NCBI RefSeq assembly: GCF_002270415.1
Contig: NZ_NNRI01000013.1
Coordinates: 248,001 to 312,000 of the forward strand
Direction of reading: 5' to 3'
Length of the DNA stretch: 64,000 bases
From: Mesorhizobium sophorae
GTDB lineage: Bacteria; Pseudomonadota; Alphaproteobacteria; Rhizobiales; Rhizobiaceae
Shown here: piece after piece, positions 44,563-52,787 of the stretch
Position numbering within the stretch: the stretch's first letter is position 1
Layout: every line of letters begins with the position of its first letter
The notes under the pieces: generated by a model
The model's input: only the letters and a program-made list of their open reading frames with translations
What the model was told of the DNA's origin: nothing
The model's database searches: none
Made by a program: the position numbers and the translations under genes

Positions 44563-44701
44563 TTCTTTCTCCTTTGGTGCTGGCGGATGCCAGACGGTGA
44601 GTTGGTTACGTCGCTTTTGTTTCAACTGCATTTCATGTCGATTGCAGGTTTGTATCGTGGTCGTTTCGGGGCCACTTCCAATGCGTCCTGCCTCGATGAT
44701 G

Positions 44702-44730
44702 TTGACTATCGTCCCAATCTGATGTTCAAT
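44702..44730 (+). promoter_or_regulatory. Candidate sigma-70 promoter of the LysR gene
   Basis: TTGACT at 44702-44707 and TTCAAT at 44725-44730 are separated by 17 bases. The pair lies about 50 bp before the LysR start. Half-sites TTTGTATC occur at 44649 and 44751 around it. Confidence 0.45.
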
Positions 44731-44781
44731 CAAACGAAATGGAATGATGCTTTGTATCAGAAAAATTGAAGGTCGATTCCC

Positions 44782-45681
44782 ATGAACGCCCCACTCAATC
44801 ATCCACTGCCACTGCTCGATCTCGACGTTTTGCGCACTTTCGTGGCGATTGCAGAGACAGGCAGCTTCACCACCGCCGCCAATGCCGTCTTCCGCACGCC
44901 GTCGGCTGTCTCCATGCAGATCAAGAAGCTGGAGGACATTCTCGGCCGCTCGGTGTTCGCGCGCGACGCCCGCTCGGTGTCGCTGACCACGGATGGCGAA
45001 ATGCTGCTCGGCTATGCCCGCAGGCTGCTGTCGATCAACCGCGAGGTGGTGTCGAAATTCATCATTCCCGAGATTGTCGGCGTTGTCCGGCTCGGCTCGC
45101 CGGATGACTATGGCGAGCGCGTGCTGCCGCATGTGCTGAAGCGTTTTGCGCAATCGCATCCGTCGATCGCCGTCGACGTCACCATCGACCAGAGCAGCAA
45201 TCTGCGCCGGCGCATGGACGACCGCGCGCTCGACATCACGCTCTTGACCAACTCCTACAAGACCAGTGCGCTCGGCGCCGAGGTGCTGCTCACCGAGCCG
45301 ATCGTCTGGGCCGGTGCCAAGGGCGGCTGCGCGCATCTGCGCGAACCCTTGCCGGTATCGCTCTGGGAAGAGGGCTGCGCCTGGCGGGCCGGCGCACTTG
45401 AGGCGCTTGGACGCGAAGGCCGCAACTATCGCATCGCCTATATGAGTGCGCACACGGCCGGCCAGCGCGCCGCGATCATGTCCGATCTCGCCGTGGCGCC
45501 GCTGCCGAAGTCATTCCTCGGCAACGACATGGTCGAACTCTGCCCGAAGGACGGGATGCCCGACATTGGCACTTACAATCTGGCGATGGTGGTGGCGCCG
45601 GACGCCAGCGCGCCGGTCAAGGCCGTTGCCGACCATATCCGCGCGACCTTCGAAGTGTTCCGGGAAACCGGCAAGTTCTGA
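44782..45681 (+). CDS. LysR-family regulator, VtlR/LsrB-like
   Basis: This 299-residue regulator has an N-terminal winged helix (LDVLRTFVAIAETGSFTTAANAVFRTPSAVSMQIKKLE) and a C-terminal substrate-binding domain. The sequence and length resemble LsrB/VtlR, which in rhizobia and Brucella control small RNAs and DUF1127 genes. A divergent DUF1127 gene lies 219 bp away and a second is 1.5 kb further, matching that regulon. The identification as VtlR/LsrB is inference from memory of the family; an alternative is an unrelated LysR. Confidence 0.82.
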   Translation: MNAPLNHPLPLLDLDVLRTFVAIAETGSFTTAANAVFRTPSAVSMQIKKLEDILGRSVFARDARSVSLTTDGEMLLGYARRLLSINREVVSKFIIPEIVGVVRLGSPDDYGERVLPHVLKRFAQSHPSIAVDVTIDQSSNLRRRMDDRALDITLLTNSYKTSALGAEVLLTEPIVWAGAKGGCAHLREPLPVSLWEEGCAWRAGALEALGREGRNYRIAYMSAHTAGQRAAIMSDLAVAPLPKSFLGNDMVELCPKDGMPDIGTYNLAMVVAPDASAPVKAVADHIRATFEVFRETGKF

Positions 45682-45691
45682 TACGCCGGCT

Positions 45692-46030
45692 GTGAACCGC
45701 GTTTCAGTGCTCAGCGATCTTATCACATGTGGGAAGCCGATTGATGTTCTGGCTGCAAACGTAAGCGACCTGGGTTGGTCCGAGACGCCCGTGGTCGTCC
45801 TGACCACTGATCATATTTTGAGTGTGCTCCGACGGTTCCAGGAAGGAGAGCTCACCGCTGCGGACGTGGAGGCCTGGGCAGATCTGATCGAATGCAGGGA
45901 AGATATCGACTACCAGCCAGAGCGAGATGAAGACATAGTGGAAGCAATTTTCGTGCTGGCCAATCCGGTGTTGAATGGTTCGTTAGATGAAGCCTTGACC
46001 GACCAGGTGATCGCCTCGATCTCGGCTTGA
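45692..46030 (+). CDS. Small acidic protein, unknown function
   Basis: A 112-residue reading frame starting at GTG 45692 encodes an acidic protein with VVVLTTDHILSVLRRFQEGE and ADVEAWADLIECREDIDYQ. Its composition looks protein-like. It resembles small hypothetical proteins that I cannot assign to a family. It starts ten bases after the LysR gene and its last 40 codons overlap the convergent hydrolase gene. Either it is real and the hydrolase has read past its old stop, or it is a chance frame. Confidence 0.5.
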   Translation: MNRVSVLSDLITCGKPIDVLAANVSDLGWSETPVVVLTTDHILSVLRRFQEGELTAADVEAWADLIECREDIDYQPERDEDIVEAIFVLANPVLNGSLDEALTDQVIASISA

Positions 46031-46929
46031 CCAAAGGTTTTTTCCCCGGTCAGGAAGGTCACGATGCTGTCGCGCGCCCGCCGTGCTTCAGGCATGTCGA
46101 TCAGTGGCCAAACGTGGAACATACCTTCCTCGTAGACGACCTCGACCTCGACGCCGACGGCGCGCGCCTTTTGCGCGAAGATCAGATTGTCAGGACTGAG
46201 GAGGTCGTGCGAGCCGGTTAGGAGCAGCGTTTTAGGCAGCACCGAGAGGTCGCCATAGAGCGGGCTGATGTGCCAGTCGCTGCGATCGAAGCCGGCGCTG
46301 TAGAGCCGGACAGCCTCCATCCCGCCCGAAATGCCCAGCCAGGGGTCGCGGCGTTCGGCCTCGAACACTTCGGGGTTGGAAAGCGACATGTCGAGGCCGG
46401 GCGAAATCAGCACATGGCGCGACGGCAGGGGCAGGGCCTGTTCCGCGGCCATCATGGTCAGCACGACGGCCATGTTGCCGCCGGCGGAATCGCCCATGAA
46501 GACGATATCCTCGGCCTCTGTCTCGTCGAGCATCCGGCGGTAGACGTCGCCGACCATGCCGAACATGGCGTGGAAATCGTGTTCGGGAGCGATGGGATAG
46601 ATCGGCACGGTGATGCCGTAGCCCAGCCGGTTGGCCATGTCGGCGATCAAGTGCCAGTGATAGGGCGTGATTTCAAAGACATAGGCGCCGCCGTGCAGAT
46701 AGAGCATCCGCTTCTGCTCGCCGGCCCTAGGTGCGATTTCATAGACGGGGAAGCCATCGACCGTATGCATCTGGATGTCGAGATGCTGATGCAGTGAGGC
46801 GGGCGGCTGGTGGGACTCGGTCTTGCGCGCGGCAGCGATCCACCGCTGCAGGTTTTCCGGGCTGGAAAACGCCTTCTTGCGGCTGTGCCGGAGCACGAAG
46901 GATACGACGTGGCTTTTCAAACTTGGCAT
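45910..46929 (-). CDS. Alpha/beta hydrolase, HSL/carboxylesterase type
   Basis: This 339-residue enzyme has the HSL-type oxyanion motif LYLHGGAYVFE near residue 78, the nucleophile elbow MGDSAGGNMAV and the late His in EGMFHVWPLIDMPEAR. These are marks of the hormone-sensitive-lipase family of esterases. Residues after about 302 have no expected domain and lie antisense to the small frame at 45692-46030, so the C-terminus may be extended by loss of a stop codon. It has no evident operon partner. Substrates are likely short acyl esters. Confidence 0.85.
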   Translation of the reverse strand: MPSLKSHVVSFVLRHSRKKAFSSPENLQRWIAAARKTESHQPPASLHQHLDIQMHTVDGFPVYEIAPRAGEQKRMLYLHGGAYVFEITPYHWHLIADMANRLGYGITVPIYPIAPEHDFHAMFGMVGDVYRRMLDETEAEDIVFMGDSAGGNMAVVLTMMAAEQALPLPSRHVLISPGLDMSLSNPEVFEAERRDPWLGISGGMEAVRLYSAGFDRSDWHISPLYGDLSVLPKTLLLTGSHDLLSPDNLIFAQKARAVGVEVEVVYEEGMFHVWPLIDMPEARRARDSIVTFLTGEKTFGQAEIEAITWSVKASSNEPFNTGLASTKIASTMSSSRSGW

Positions 46930-47107
46930 GCGGGATACACGAACTTCGGCGGCAGCCGACTAAGAGAATTCCCCTCTCTGGCGAAGATCGTGCCGTGGCC
47001 GAAAATGTCAAGTTTTACGCTATGTCTACACGGTGGTGTGATCCGCGCCGTGGTGCTTGCGCCGGCGGTCAGCGCCGCAGCAGAAGCGCGGCGCGCAGCG
47101 GGGTATT

Positions 47108-47146
47108 GTCAGGCGCCGAGGCCTCATGGGGGCTCCGACGCCTGAC
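47108..47146 (-). terminator. Hairpin after the second DUF1127 gene
   Basis: GTCAGGCG (47108-47115) and CGCCTGAC (47139-47146) pair around a GC-rich centre. On the minus strand it follows the DUF1127 stop by about 30 bp. There is no strong T-run, so it is a weak terminator. Confidence 0.45.
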
Positions 47147-47175
47147 GAGCAGTTTGCATTTGTCGGCGAATGTCA

Positions 47176-47361
47176 TCAGCGCGCCGTGCCCAGAAGCAGC
47201 GAGATGAGCGCGGCCTGCGGGTCGTTCGGCGGCGATGCCGGCCAACCAATGTCCTTCTGGACATGCGGCGGCAGGCTGTTCATGGCCCGGATCGACTTCT
47301 TCCTGTCGTGGTCAAACTTGATGGCCGCACCATAACGGCCGAGGCTTTCGAACATCGACAT
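47176..47361 (-). CDS. DUF1127 small protein (second)
   Basis: This 61-residue protein starts MSMFESLGRYGAAIKFDHDRK and has the core NSLPPHVQKDIGWPAS, matching the copy at 44377-44562 (VQKDIGWP versus LQKDIGWP). GGAGGAAA lies before the start. Both are the same length. Its upstream region carries the palindrome ATTTGCATACAAAT (47501), like that before the 44-residue peptide gene. Probably part of the same LysR-controlled set. Confidence 0.88.
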   Translation of the reverse strand: MSMFESLGRYGAAIKFDHDRKKSIRAMNSLPPHVQKDIGWPASPPNDPQAALISLLLGTAR

Positions 47362-47500
47362 TTTGGTTTCCTCCGGAAGGTCACTGCGGCAGGAAGACAT
47401 TTCCGGCCGGCCTTCGACGCTGGCTTAAATGCGCCGCGCATGTTTCCAGCGGATTTCACGAAAACAACACTTCGGTTTCGGAATCAGCAGATCCGGAAAC

Positions 47501-47514
47501 ATTTGCATACAAAT
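47501..47514. promoter_or_regulatory. Palindrome ATTTG-CATA-CAAAT
   Basis: It lies about 140 bp upstream of the DUF1127 gene at 47361 and differs by one base from the palindrome at 44299. It is a candidate LysR site. Confidence 0.5.
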
Positions 47515-47548
47515 GAGTTGGAGAGGCTGGCGACCTGGGCGCGCCCGC

Positions 47549-49618
47549 TTATTCCCGGCCGCGCCGGGCGGCGTGGCCCTCGCGCGAACGCCGGCGCGGA
47601 GCGGCGTCGCCGGCGACACCGTCCTCGCTGACCGTCTTGCGCGGCGGCAGTTTCACCGCCGCCGACAGTTTCGGGAACGGATCGATCTTGTTGGGCAGCG
47701 CCATGGCGTAGACGAAATGCTCCTGGAATTTCGGTTCCAGCGCGGTCTCGATCTTCTCGATCTTGCTGACCGTGTCCTCGATCTCGCGGCGATAGCCGCG
47801 GTTGAGCAGCGCCATGCGCGCACCGGCACCGGCGGCGTTGCCGACAGCCGAGACCTTGTCGAGATCGCAATCCGGGATCAGGCCCAGCACCATGGCGTAT
47901 TTCGGATCGATGAAGGAGCCGAAGGCGCCGGCGAAATGGATGCGGTCGACATGATCGGTGTTCTGCTTTTCCATCAACAGCTTGGTGCCGGCATAAAGCG
48001 CAGCCTTGGCGAGCTGGATGGCGCGCACGTCGGTCTGGGTGATGGTGATCTTCGGCTCGCCTTCCTTCAGCACGTAGGAGAAGGTGCGGCCATTGGCGGT
48101 GACACGCGGCGAGCGGGCGACAAGTCCGCCGTCGATGACGCCGTCCTCGGAGATGATGCCGGAGAGATACATCTCGGCGACGACCTCGATGATGCCGGAG
48201 CCGCAGATGCCGGTGACGCCGGTCGCCTGCACGCTGTCGAGGAAGCCAGCCTCGTCGGACCACAATTCCGAGCCGATGACGCGATATTTCGGCTCCAGCG
48301 TGTCGGGATCGATGCGCACGCGCTCGATGGCACCGGGCGCTGCGCGCTGGCCGCCGGAGATTTCCGCGCCCTCGAAGGCGGGGCCGGTGGGCGAGGAGGC
48401 GGCGACGACGCGCGTGCGGTTGCCAAGCACGATCTCGGCATTGGTGCCGACGTCGACGATCAGCATCATCTCGTCCTGGCGATGCGGGCCTTCCGACAGC
48501 GTCACCGCCGCCGCATCGGCGCCGACATGGCCGGCGATGCAAGGCAGCATGTAGAGCCGGGCGCCCTGGTTGAGCTTCAGGCCGATATCGGATGCCTTGA
48601 CGTGCACCGCGCCTGAAACCGCTAGTGCGAAAGGCGCGCCGCCAAGCTCGGTCGGGTCGATGCCGAGGAACAGATGGTGCATGATCGGATTGCCGACGAA
48701 GACGGAATCCAGGATGTCGTTGCGGTGGACATTGCCTTCGGCGCAGACCTTGTCGACCAGGCCGGAGATCGCTTCGCGCACGGCGACCGTCATGCCTTCG
48801 CGACCGTCGGGGTTCATCATCACGTAGGAGACCCGGCTCATCAGGTCCTCGCCGAAGCGGATCTGCGGGTTCGACGTGCCCGACGAGGCGGCGACGCGGC
48901 CCGACAGCAGCGACACCAGATGCATGGCAATGGTGGTCGAGCCGATATCGCAGGCCAACCCATAGGCTTCGTTCTTAAGGCCCGGCCACAAAGCGATGAC
49001 GCGTGCGGTCTCCGAGTCGGCATCCTTGTAGATGGCAGCGGTGGCGGTCCAGCTGCCCTTGCGCAGAATGCCTTGCACTTGCGGCAAGAGATAAAAATCG
49101 AAGTCCAGGCTCTTGAGGTTCCAGTCCTTCATCAGGGCGATCTTGAGGCGGTCGAGATCCCCGAGCGGCTTATGCATGTCGGGCTCTTCGATTTCGACAT
49201 AGCACATGCGGATTGCCGCATCGCGGGCGATCACCCTAGTGTCGGCATCCTTGCGGATGGTCTGCGCGTTGATGACCGTGTCCTGAGGCACGTCGATGAC
49301 GAGGTCGCCGAGGATCTGCGCCGAGCAAGAGAGGCGGCGCCGTTCGGGCAGGCCGCGCACGCGCTCGTAGCGCTCTTCCTTGGCGCCCTTGGGCGAGATG
49401 TGGTCGTTGGAGGAGACGATCTTGTGCTTGGCGAAATTGCCTTCCTGCACTTCGATCTGGCAGCGCCCACAGGTAGCGCGTCCGCCGCAGACGCTTTCGA
49501 CATAGACGCCGAGCTGGCGCGCGGCATCGAGCACCGGCGTGCCGACAGGAAACCGCCCTCGCTTGCCCGACGGCATGAACAGCACGAGCGGATCGGTGAT
49601 GTTGGCAGGTGAATTCAT
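47549..49618 (-). CDS. ASKHA-type reductive activator of corrinoid proteins (RACo/RamA-like)
   Basis: This 689-residue protein has an N-terminal [2Fe-2S] ferredoxin domain with Cys44, Cys50, Cys53 (VCGGRATCGRC) and Cys98, a linker, then an ASKHA ATPase domain (DIGSTTIAMHLVSLLSGRV, IVDVGTNAEIVLGN, HFAGAFGSFIDPKYA). This matches DUF4445/RACo proteins, which use ATP and an electron to reduce Co(II) corrinoid back to Co(I). The last 15 residues are Arg-rich (RRRSREGHAARRGRE). It is on the same strand as the MtrH-like gene and serves the corrinoid protein at 56700. Confidence 0.88.
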   Translation of the reverse strand: MNSPANITDPLVLFMPSGKRGRFPVGTPVLDAARQLGVYVESVCGGRATCGRCQIEVQEGNFAKHKIVSSNDHISPKGAKEERYERVRGLPERRRLSCSAQILGDLVIDVPQDTVINAQTIRKDADTRVIARDAAIRMCYVEIEEPDMHKPLGDLDRLKIALMKDWNLKSLDFDFYLLPQVQGILRKGSWTATAAIYKDADSETARVIALWPGLKNEAYGLACDIGSTTIAMHLVSLLSGRVAASSGTSNPQIRFGEDLMSRVSYVMMNPDGREGMTVAVREAISGLVDKVCAEGNVHRNDILDSVFVGNPIMHHLFLGIDPTELGGAPFALAVSGAVHVKASDIGLKLNQGARLYMLPCIAGHVGADAAAVTLSEGPHRQDEMMLIVDVGTNAEIVLGNRTRVVAASSPTGPAFEGAEISGGQRAAPGAIERVRIDPDTLEPKYRVIGSELWSDEAGFLDSVQATGVTGICGSGIIEVVAEMYLSGIISEDGVIDGGLVARSPRVTANGRTFSYVLKEGEPKITITQTDVRAIQLAKAALYAGTKLLMEKQNTDHVDRIHFAGAFGSFIDPKYAMVLGLIPDCDLDKVSAVGNAAGAGARMALLNRGYRREIEDTVSKIEKIETALEPKFQEHFVYAMALPNKIDPFPKLSAAVKLPPRKTVSEDGVAGDAAPRRRSREGHAARRGRE

Positions 49619-49707
49619 GCTTGCACGCGTCTCGATGACGATTGTCGATGCCGTTTAACGGATCGTTTCGCTATTGGGCGGAATGTTTGATGGTCCAGAG
49701 GCCAATC

Positions 49708-49950
49708 ATGTCCGATCTCCTCCTGTCCGCCATAACAACCGCTTTTACCATGGTGCGCCTGCTGCGCGGCCCATGGCTGCGCAATCCGCAATATCTGGCG
49801 TCCGGTATTGTCGGCGCGATTGTCGGAGCCTTGCTGCTCCACGGGTTCTGGCCGGCCGCCGACGACGACTTGATTGTCGGCGGGCTGACCGGCATTTTCG
49901 GGTCGTGGTCGGGAATGGTGCTGTTCGACGCTATTTTGGGCATGGCCTGA
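49708..49950 (+). CDS. Small membrane protein, unknown function
   Basis: This 80-residue protein, starting MSDLLLSAITTAFTMVRLLR, has two hydrophobic helices (SGIVGAIVGALLLHGFW and LTGIFGSWSGMVLFDAILG). AGAGG lies before the start. It lies between the activator and the MtrH-like gene but on the opposite strand. No family recognised and no link to the methyltransferase genes can be shown. Confidence 0.6.
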   Translation: MSDLLLSAITTAFTMVRLLRGPWLRNPQYLASGIVGAIVGALLLHGFWPAADDDLIVGGLTGIFGSWSGMVLFDAILGMA

Positions 49951-50029
49951 CCGAAACGCACACCGGTCCGACGGCATCATCTGCACGATCGGTTCGGTGA
50001 GGTTTGCAGGACAGTCCACGATTGCGCGC

Positions 50030-51004
50030 TTATCCCCGACCCATCCGGGCTTCACGGCCGCCACGGCGGCGGCCACCATTGCCGGCGCCTTCGCCTGGCG
50101 CGTTGACGGCCACGGGTGCGGCGACCGCCTGGCCGCCTTCGGCCGGCTTGTAGTCCTTGTAGGTCCTGATCCAGTTGGTGCAGTTCTCGTCGGTGCCGTT
50201 GAGCACATTGGCGCCGCGCACGGCTTCCATTTCCTGCGGGCGCACCGGGTTCATGATGGCGCTGGTCATGCCGGCGCCGATCACCATCGGGATGAAGGCG
50301 GCATTGATGCCGTGGCGATGCGGCAGGCCAAAGGAGATATTGGACAGGCCGCAAGTGGTGTTCACCTTGAGCTCTTCGCGCAGCCGACGCAGCAGCGCGA
50401 ACACCTGGCGGCCGGCATCGCCGAGCGCGCCGATCGGCATCACCAGAGGGTCGACGACGACGTCGTGCGCGGGAATGCCGAAATCGGCGCAACGCTGCAC
50501 GATCTTCTTGGCGACGGCAAAGCGCACATCCGGGTCCATCGAAATGCCGGTCTCGTCATTGGAGATGGCGACGACAGGCACGTTGTACTTCTTGACCAGC
50601 GGCAGGATGGCTTCGAGCTTTTCTTCCTCGCCGGTGACGGAGTTGACCAGCGGCCGGCCCTTGGCGACCTTCAGTGCGGCCTCGATGGCTGCGGTGACGG
50701 AACTGTCGATCGACAGCGGCAGGTCGACCAGGCCCTGGACGATCTCCAGCGTCTGCACCAGCAGGCCAGGCTCGGTTTCGTTCGGGTTGACCGAGGTGAC
50801 GCCGGCATTGACGTCGAGCATGGTGGCGCCACAGGCTGCCTGCTCGAGCGCGTCCTTGATGACGGTCTCGAAATTGCCCACGATCATCTCCGCGGCCAGC
50901 TTCTTGCGGCCGGTCGGATTGATGCGCTCGCCAATCACGCAGAACGGCTGGTCGAAGCCGATGATGATTTCTCGTGTCGCCGAGGCGACGATGGTTCGGG
51001 TCAT
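50030..51004 (-). CDS. MtrH-like methyltetrahydrofolate:corrinoid methyltransferase
   Basis: This 324-residue protein has the pterin-binding TIM barrel of MtrH/AcsE/MetH: FCVIGERINPTGRKKLAAEM near residue 20, ATMLDVNAGVTSVNPNE, PLSIDSSVTAAIEAAL and VVAISNDETG. MtgA-type proteins in anaerobes move a methyl group from the corrinoid protein to tetrahydrofolate. The C-terminal 25 residues are Gly/Arg-rich and disordered, unlike the usual compact end. A perfect palindrome (51023-51044) lies upstream. This protein is the expected exit for the methyl group taken by the MttB protein. Confidence 0.88.
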   Translation of the reverse strand: MTRTIVASATREIIIGFDQPFCVIGERINPTGRKKLAAEMIVGNFETVIKDALEQAACGATMLDVNAGVTSVNPNETEPGLLVQTLEIVQGLVDLPLSIDSSVTAAIEAALKVAKGRPLVNSVTGEEEKLEAILPLVKKYNVPVVAISNDETGISMDPDVRFAVAKKIVQRCADFGIPAHDVVVDPLVMPIGALGDAGRQVFALLRRLREELKVNTTCGLSNISFGLPHRHGINAAFIPMVIGAGMTSAIMNPVRPQEMEAVRGANVLNGTDENCTNWIRTYKDYKPAEGGQAVAAPVAVNAPGEGAGNGGRRRGGREARMGRG

Positions 51005-51022
51005 GAATTCTCTCTCCGCCGT

Positions 51023-51044
51023 GATATAAAGATTTCTTTATATC
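51023..51044. promoter_or_regulatory. Palindrome GATATAAAGA-TT-TCTTTATATC, SAM/SAH-type operator candidate
   Basis: Perfect ten-base arms around a TT centre, 19 bp upstream of the MtrH-like start codon. It resembles the operators I recall for ArsR-family regulators of the methionine and SAM cycle (SahR/SamR). It sits inside the minus-strand operon, between the reductase and MtrH-like genes, so the methyltransferase may have its own promoter. Confidence 0.6.
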
Positions 51045-51087
51045 GTTGTCTGGTTTCGTTCAAGCGAACGGGTGCTCGTCCGCGCCG

Positions 51088-52179
51088 TCAGTGCGCGGTC
51101 TTCACCATGTCCACCTGGGTTTCGGTGATGTCGTCGTGCAGTATGTGCCCGAGCCGGTCGGCGACCATCTGGTCATCGCGACGGATTTCACGCTTCCATG
51201 GCTGGCGGCCCTTCAGCACGCCCGATTCATCGACGATCTCGGCGACATATTCCTCCTGGCGATAGGCCATCACATGGACGCCGGAGACGCCGGAGATTTC
51301 CTTCACCTCATTGATGATGTCGATGCAGAGCTGCTTGCCTTCCTTCTTCTGGTCCTGCGCGCCCTCCAGCCGCTTGATGACCGAATCGGGGATGTGAATG
51401 CCCGGCACGTTGGAGCGGATCCACTTGGCTGTCTTGGCCGAGGCCAGCGGGCCGACGCCAACCAGGACGAAGCACTGTTCGGTGTAGCCGAGGTCGCGCA
51501 CCTTCTGCATGTAGGTGCGGAACATCGGCACGTCGAAACAATATTGGCTCTGCACGAATTGCGCCCCGGCGGCGATCTTCTTGCCCAGCCGATGCGGGCG
51601 GAAGTCGATCGGCGGTGCGAACGGGTTGATTGCAGCTCCGAGGAAAAGCTGCGGCGGCGTGGTCAGCTTGCGGCCGGACAGGAACTTGCCATTGTCGCGC
51701 ATGATGCGGCAGGTTTCCAGGAGCGACATGCAATCGAGGTCGAACACGGGCTTGGCGCCGGGCTGGTCGCCAGCCTGCACGCCGTCGCCGGTGAGGCACA
51801 GCATGTTGGCGACGCCCATTGCCGCACCGCCCAGCACATCGCCTTGGATGGCGATGCGGTTCTTGTCGCGGCAGGCGATCTGCATGATCGGCGCATAGCC
51901 CATGCGGGTCAAAAGCGCACAGATGCCGACCGACGACATGTGGCAGTTGGCGCCCGAGGCGTCGACGGCGTTGATGGCATCGACCCAGCCGTCGAAGATC
52001 TTCGCCCGGTTGTAGACGTCTTCCGGATCGGCGCTGTCGGGCGGATTGAGCTCCGTCGTCACCGCGAATTCGCCGCGCCTCAGCACGCGCTCCAGCCGGC
52101 CACGTGAAGTATGGCCGGGCATGGGCTCGAGCGGCAGATGGATGCCGGCCGGGTTCTCGTCGCGCTGGCTTCCGATCAT
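51088..52179 (-). CDS. Methylenetetrahydrofolate reductase, MetF-like
   Basis: This 363-residue MTHFR-family protein has RLERVLRRGEFAVTTELNPP, QIACRDKNRIAIQGDVLGG, MLCLTGDGVQAGDQPGAKPV and AAGAQFVQSQYCFDV, matching the flavin TIM barrel. It overlaps the MetV-like gene upstream by four bases and sits 84 bp before the MtrH-like gene. In this context it probably oxidises methyl-THF to methylene-THF, the reverse of the biosynthetic direction. It is distinct from the usual MetF in having a MetV partner, as in acetogens. Confidence 0.87.
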   Translation of the reverse strand: MIGSQRDENPAGIHLPLEPMPGHTSRGRLERVLRRGEFAVTTELNPPDSADPEDVYNRAKIFDGWVDAINAVDASGANCHMSSVGICALLTRMGYAPIMQIACRDKNRIAIQGDVLGGAAMGVANMLCLTGDGVQAGDQPGAKPVFDLDCMSLLETCRIMRDNGKFLSGRKLTTPPQLFLGAAINPFAPPIDFRPHRLGKKIAAGAQFVQSQYCFDVPMFRTYMQKVRDLGYTEQCFVLVGVGPLASAKTAKWIRSNVPGIHIPDSVIKRLEGAQDQKKEGKQLCIDIINEVKEISGVSGVHVMAYRQEEYVAEIVDESGVLKGRQPWKREIRRDDQMVADRLGHILHDDITETQVDMVKTAH

Positions 52180-52787
52180 GCCGATGCCCCGGTGTTTGCC
52201 GCCCTATTCTTGGCGGCAGCGGCGGCTTCGCGCGCGGCGGCGGCCTGCGCGGTGACCCGCAGCCAGGCCGAGGTTTCACGCAGCGACTGGTCGACCGGCT
52301 TCTGCACGGTCAGGATCCTGTCGCCGTGGACCATGTTCTGGGAGCCTTCCCAGGCCTTGACCCAGACGCAGGGCATATCAGGCTCGACCTCGCAATTGCC
52401 GTTGGCGCGCACGCCGCCGCAAGGGCCGTTGCGCAATTGCTTGGGGCAGTTCATCGGGCACGACATGCCGGTCGAGGACAATATGCATTGGCCACACATG
52501 CGGCAGTCGAACATGAAGCCCTTGACGCGCTTCTCGACAAATTTGACCGGCCCTTCGACACGGCCGTAGCCGATGCCCTTCCACAAGGGGTGGAGGAGCA
52601 GGAACATGTCGGCGAATCTGGCATAGAACCATTCGAGCAATCGCGAGTGCCGCACCGACCAAAGTCTGACCGCGAACGAACGCTGCACGCGCCGCTGCGG
52701 CGACACGTCGGCCGGCTTGTAGTCGGATTTCGGCGCTGCCTTCTTGACCAGGGTGGCCTGGGTAACCGTTGGCTGGGTGTCAGACAT
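52176..52787 (-). CDS. MTHFR C-terminal domain protein, MetV-like zinc/iron-sulfur subunit
   Basis: This 203-residue protein matches the MTHFR_C family (PF12225), known as MetV in acetogens. It has eight cysteines: Cys95, 98, 101, 110, 114, 123, 132 and 140 (FDCRMCGQC, SCPMNCPKQ, GPCGG, NCEVE, PCVW), a pattern fit for metal centres. It overlaps the MetF-like gene (four bases) and the virulence-factor gene (eight bases). The last 30 residues are Ala-rich and disordered. MetV normally passes electrons between MetF and a partner dehydrogenase. Confidence 0.85.
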   Translation of the reverse strand: MSDTQPTVTQATLVKKAAPKSDYKPADVSPQRRVQRSFAVRLWSVRHSRLLEWFYARFADMFLLLHPLWKGIGYGRVEGPVKFVEKRVKGFMFDCRMCGQCILSSTGMSCPMNCPKQLRNGPCGGVRANGNCEVEPDMPCVWVKAWEGSQNMVHGDRILTVQKPVDQSLRETSAWLRVTAQAAAAREAAAAAKNRAANTGASA

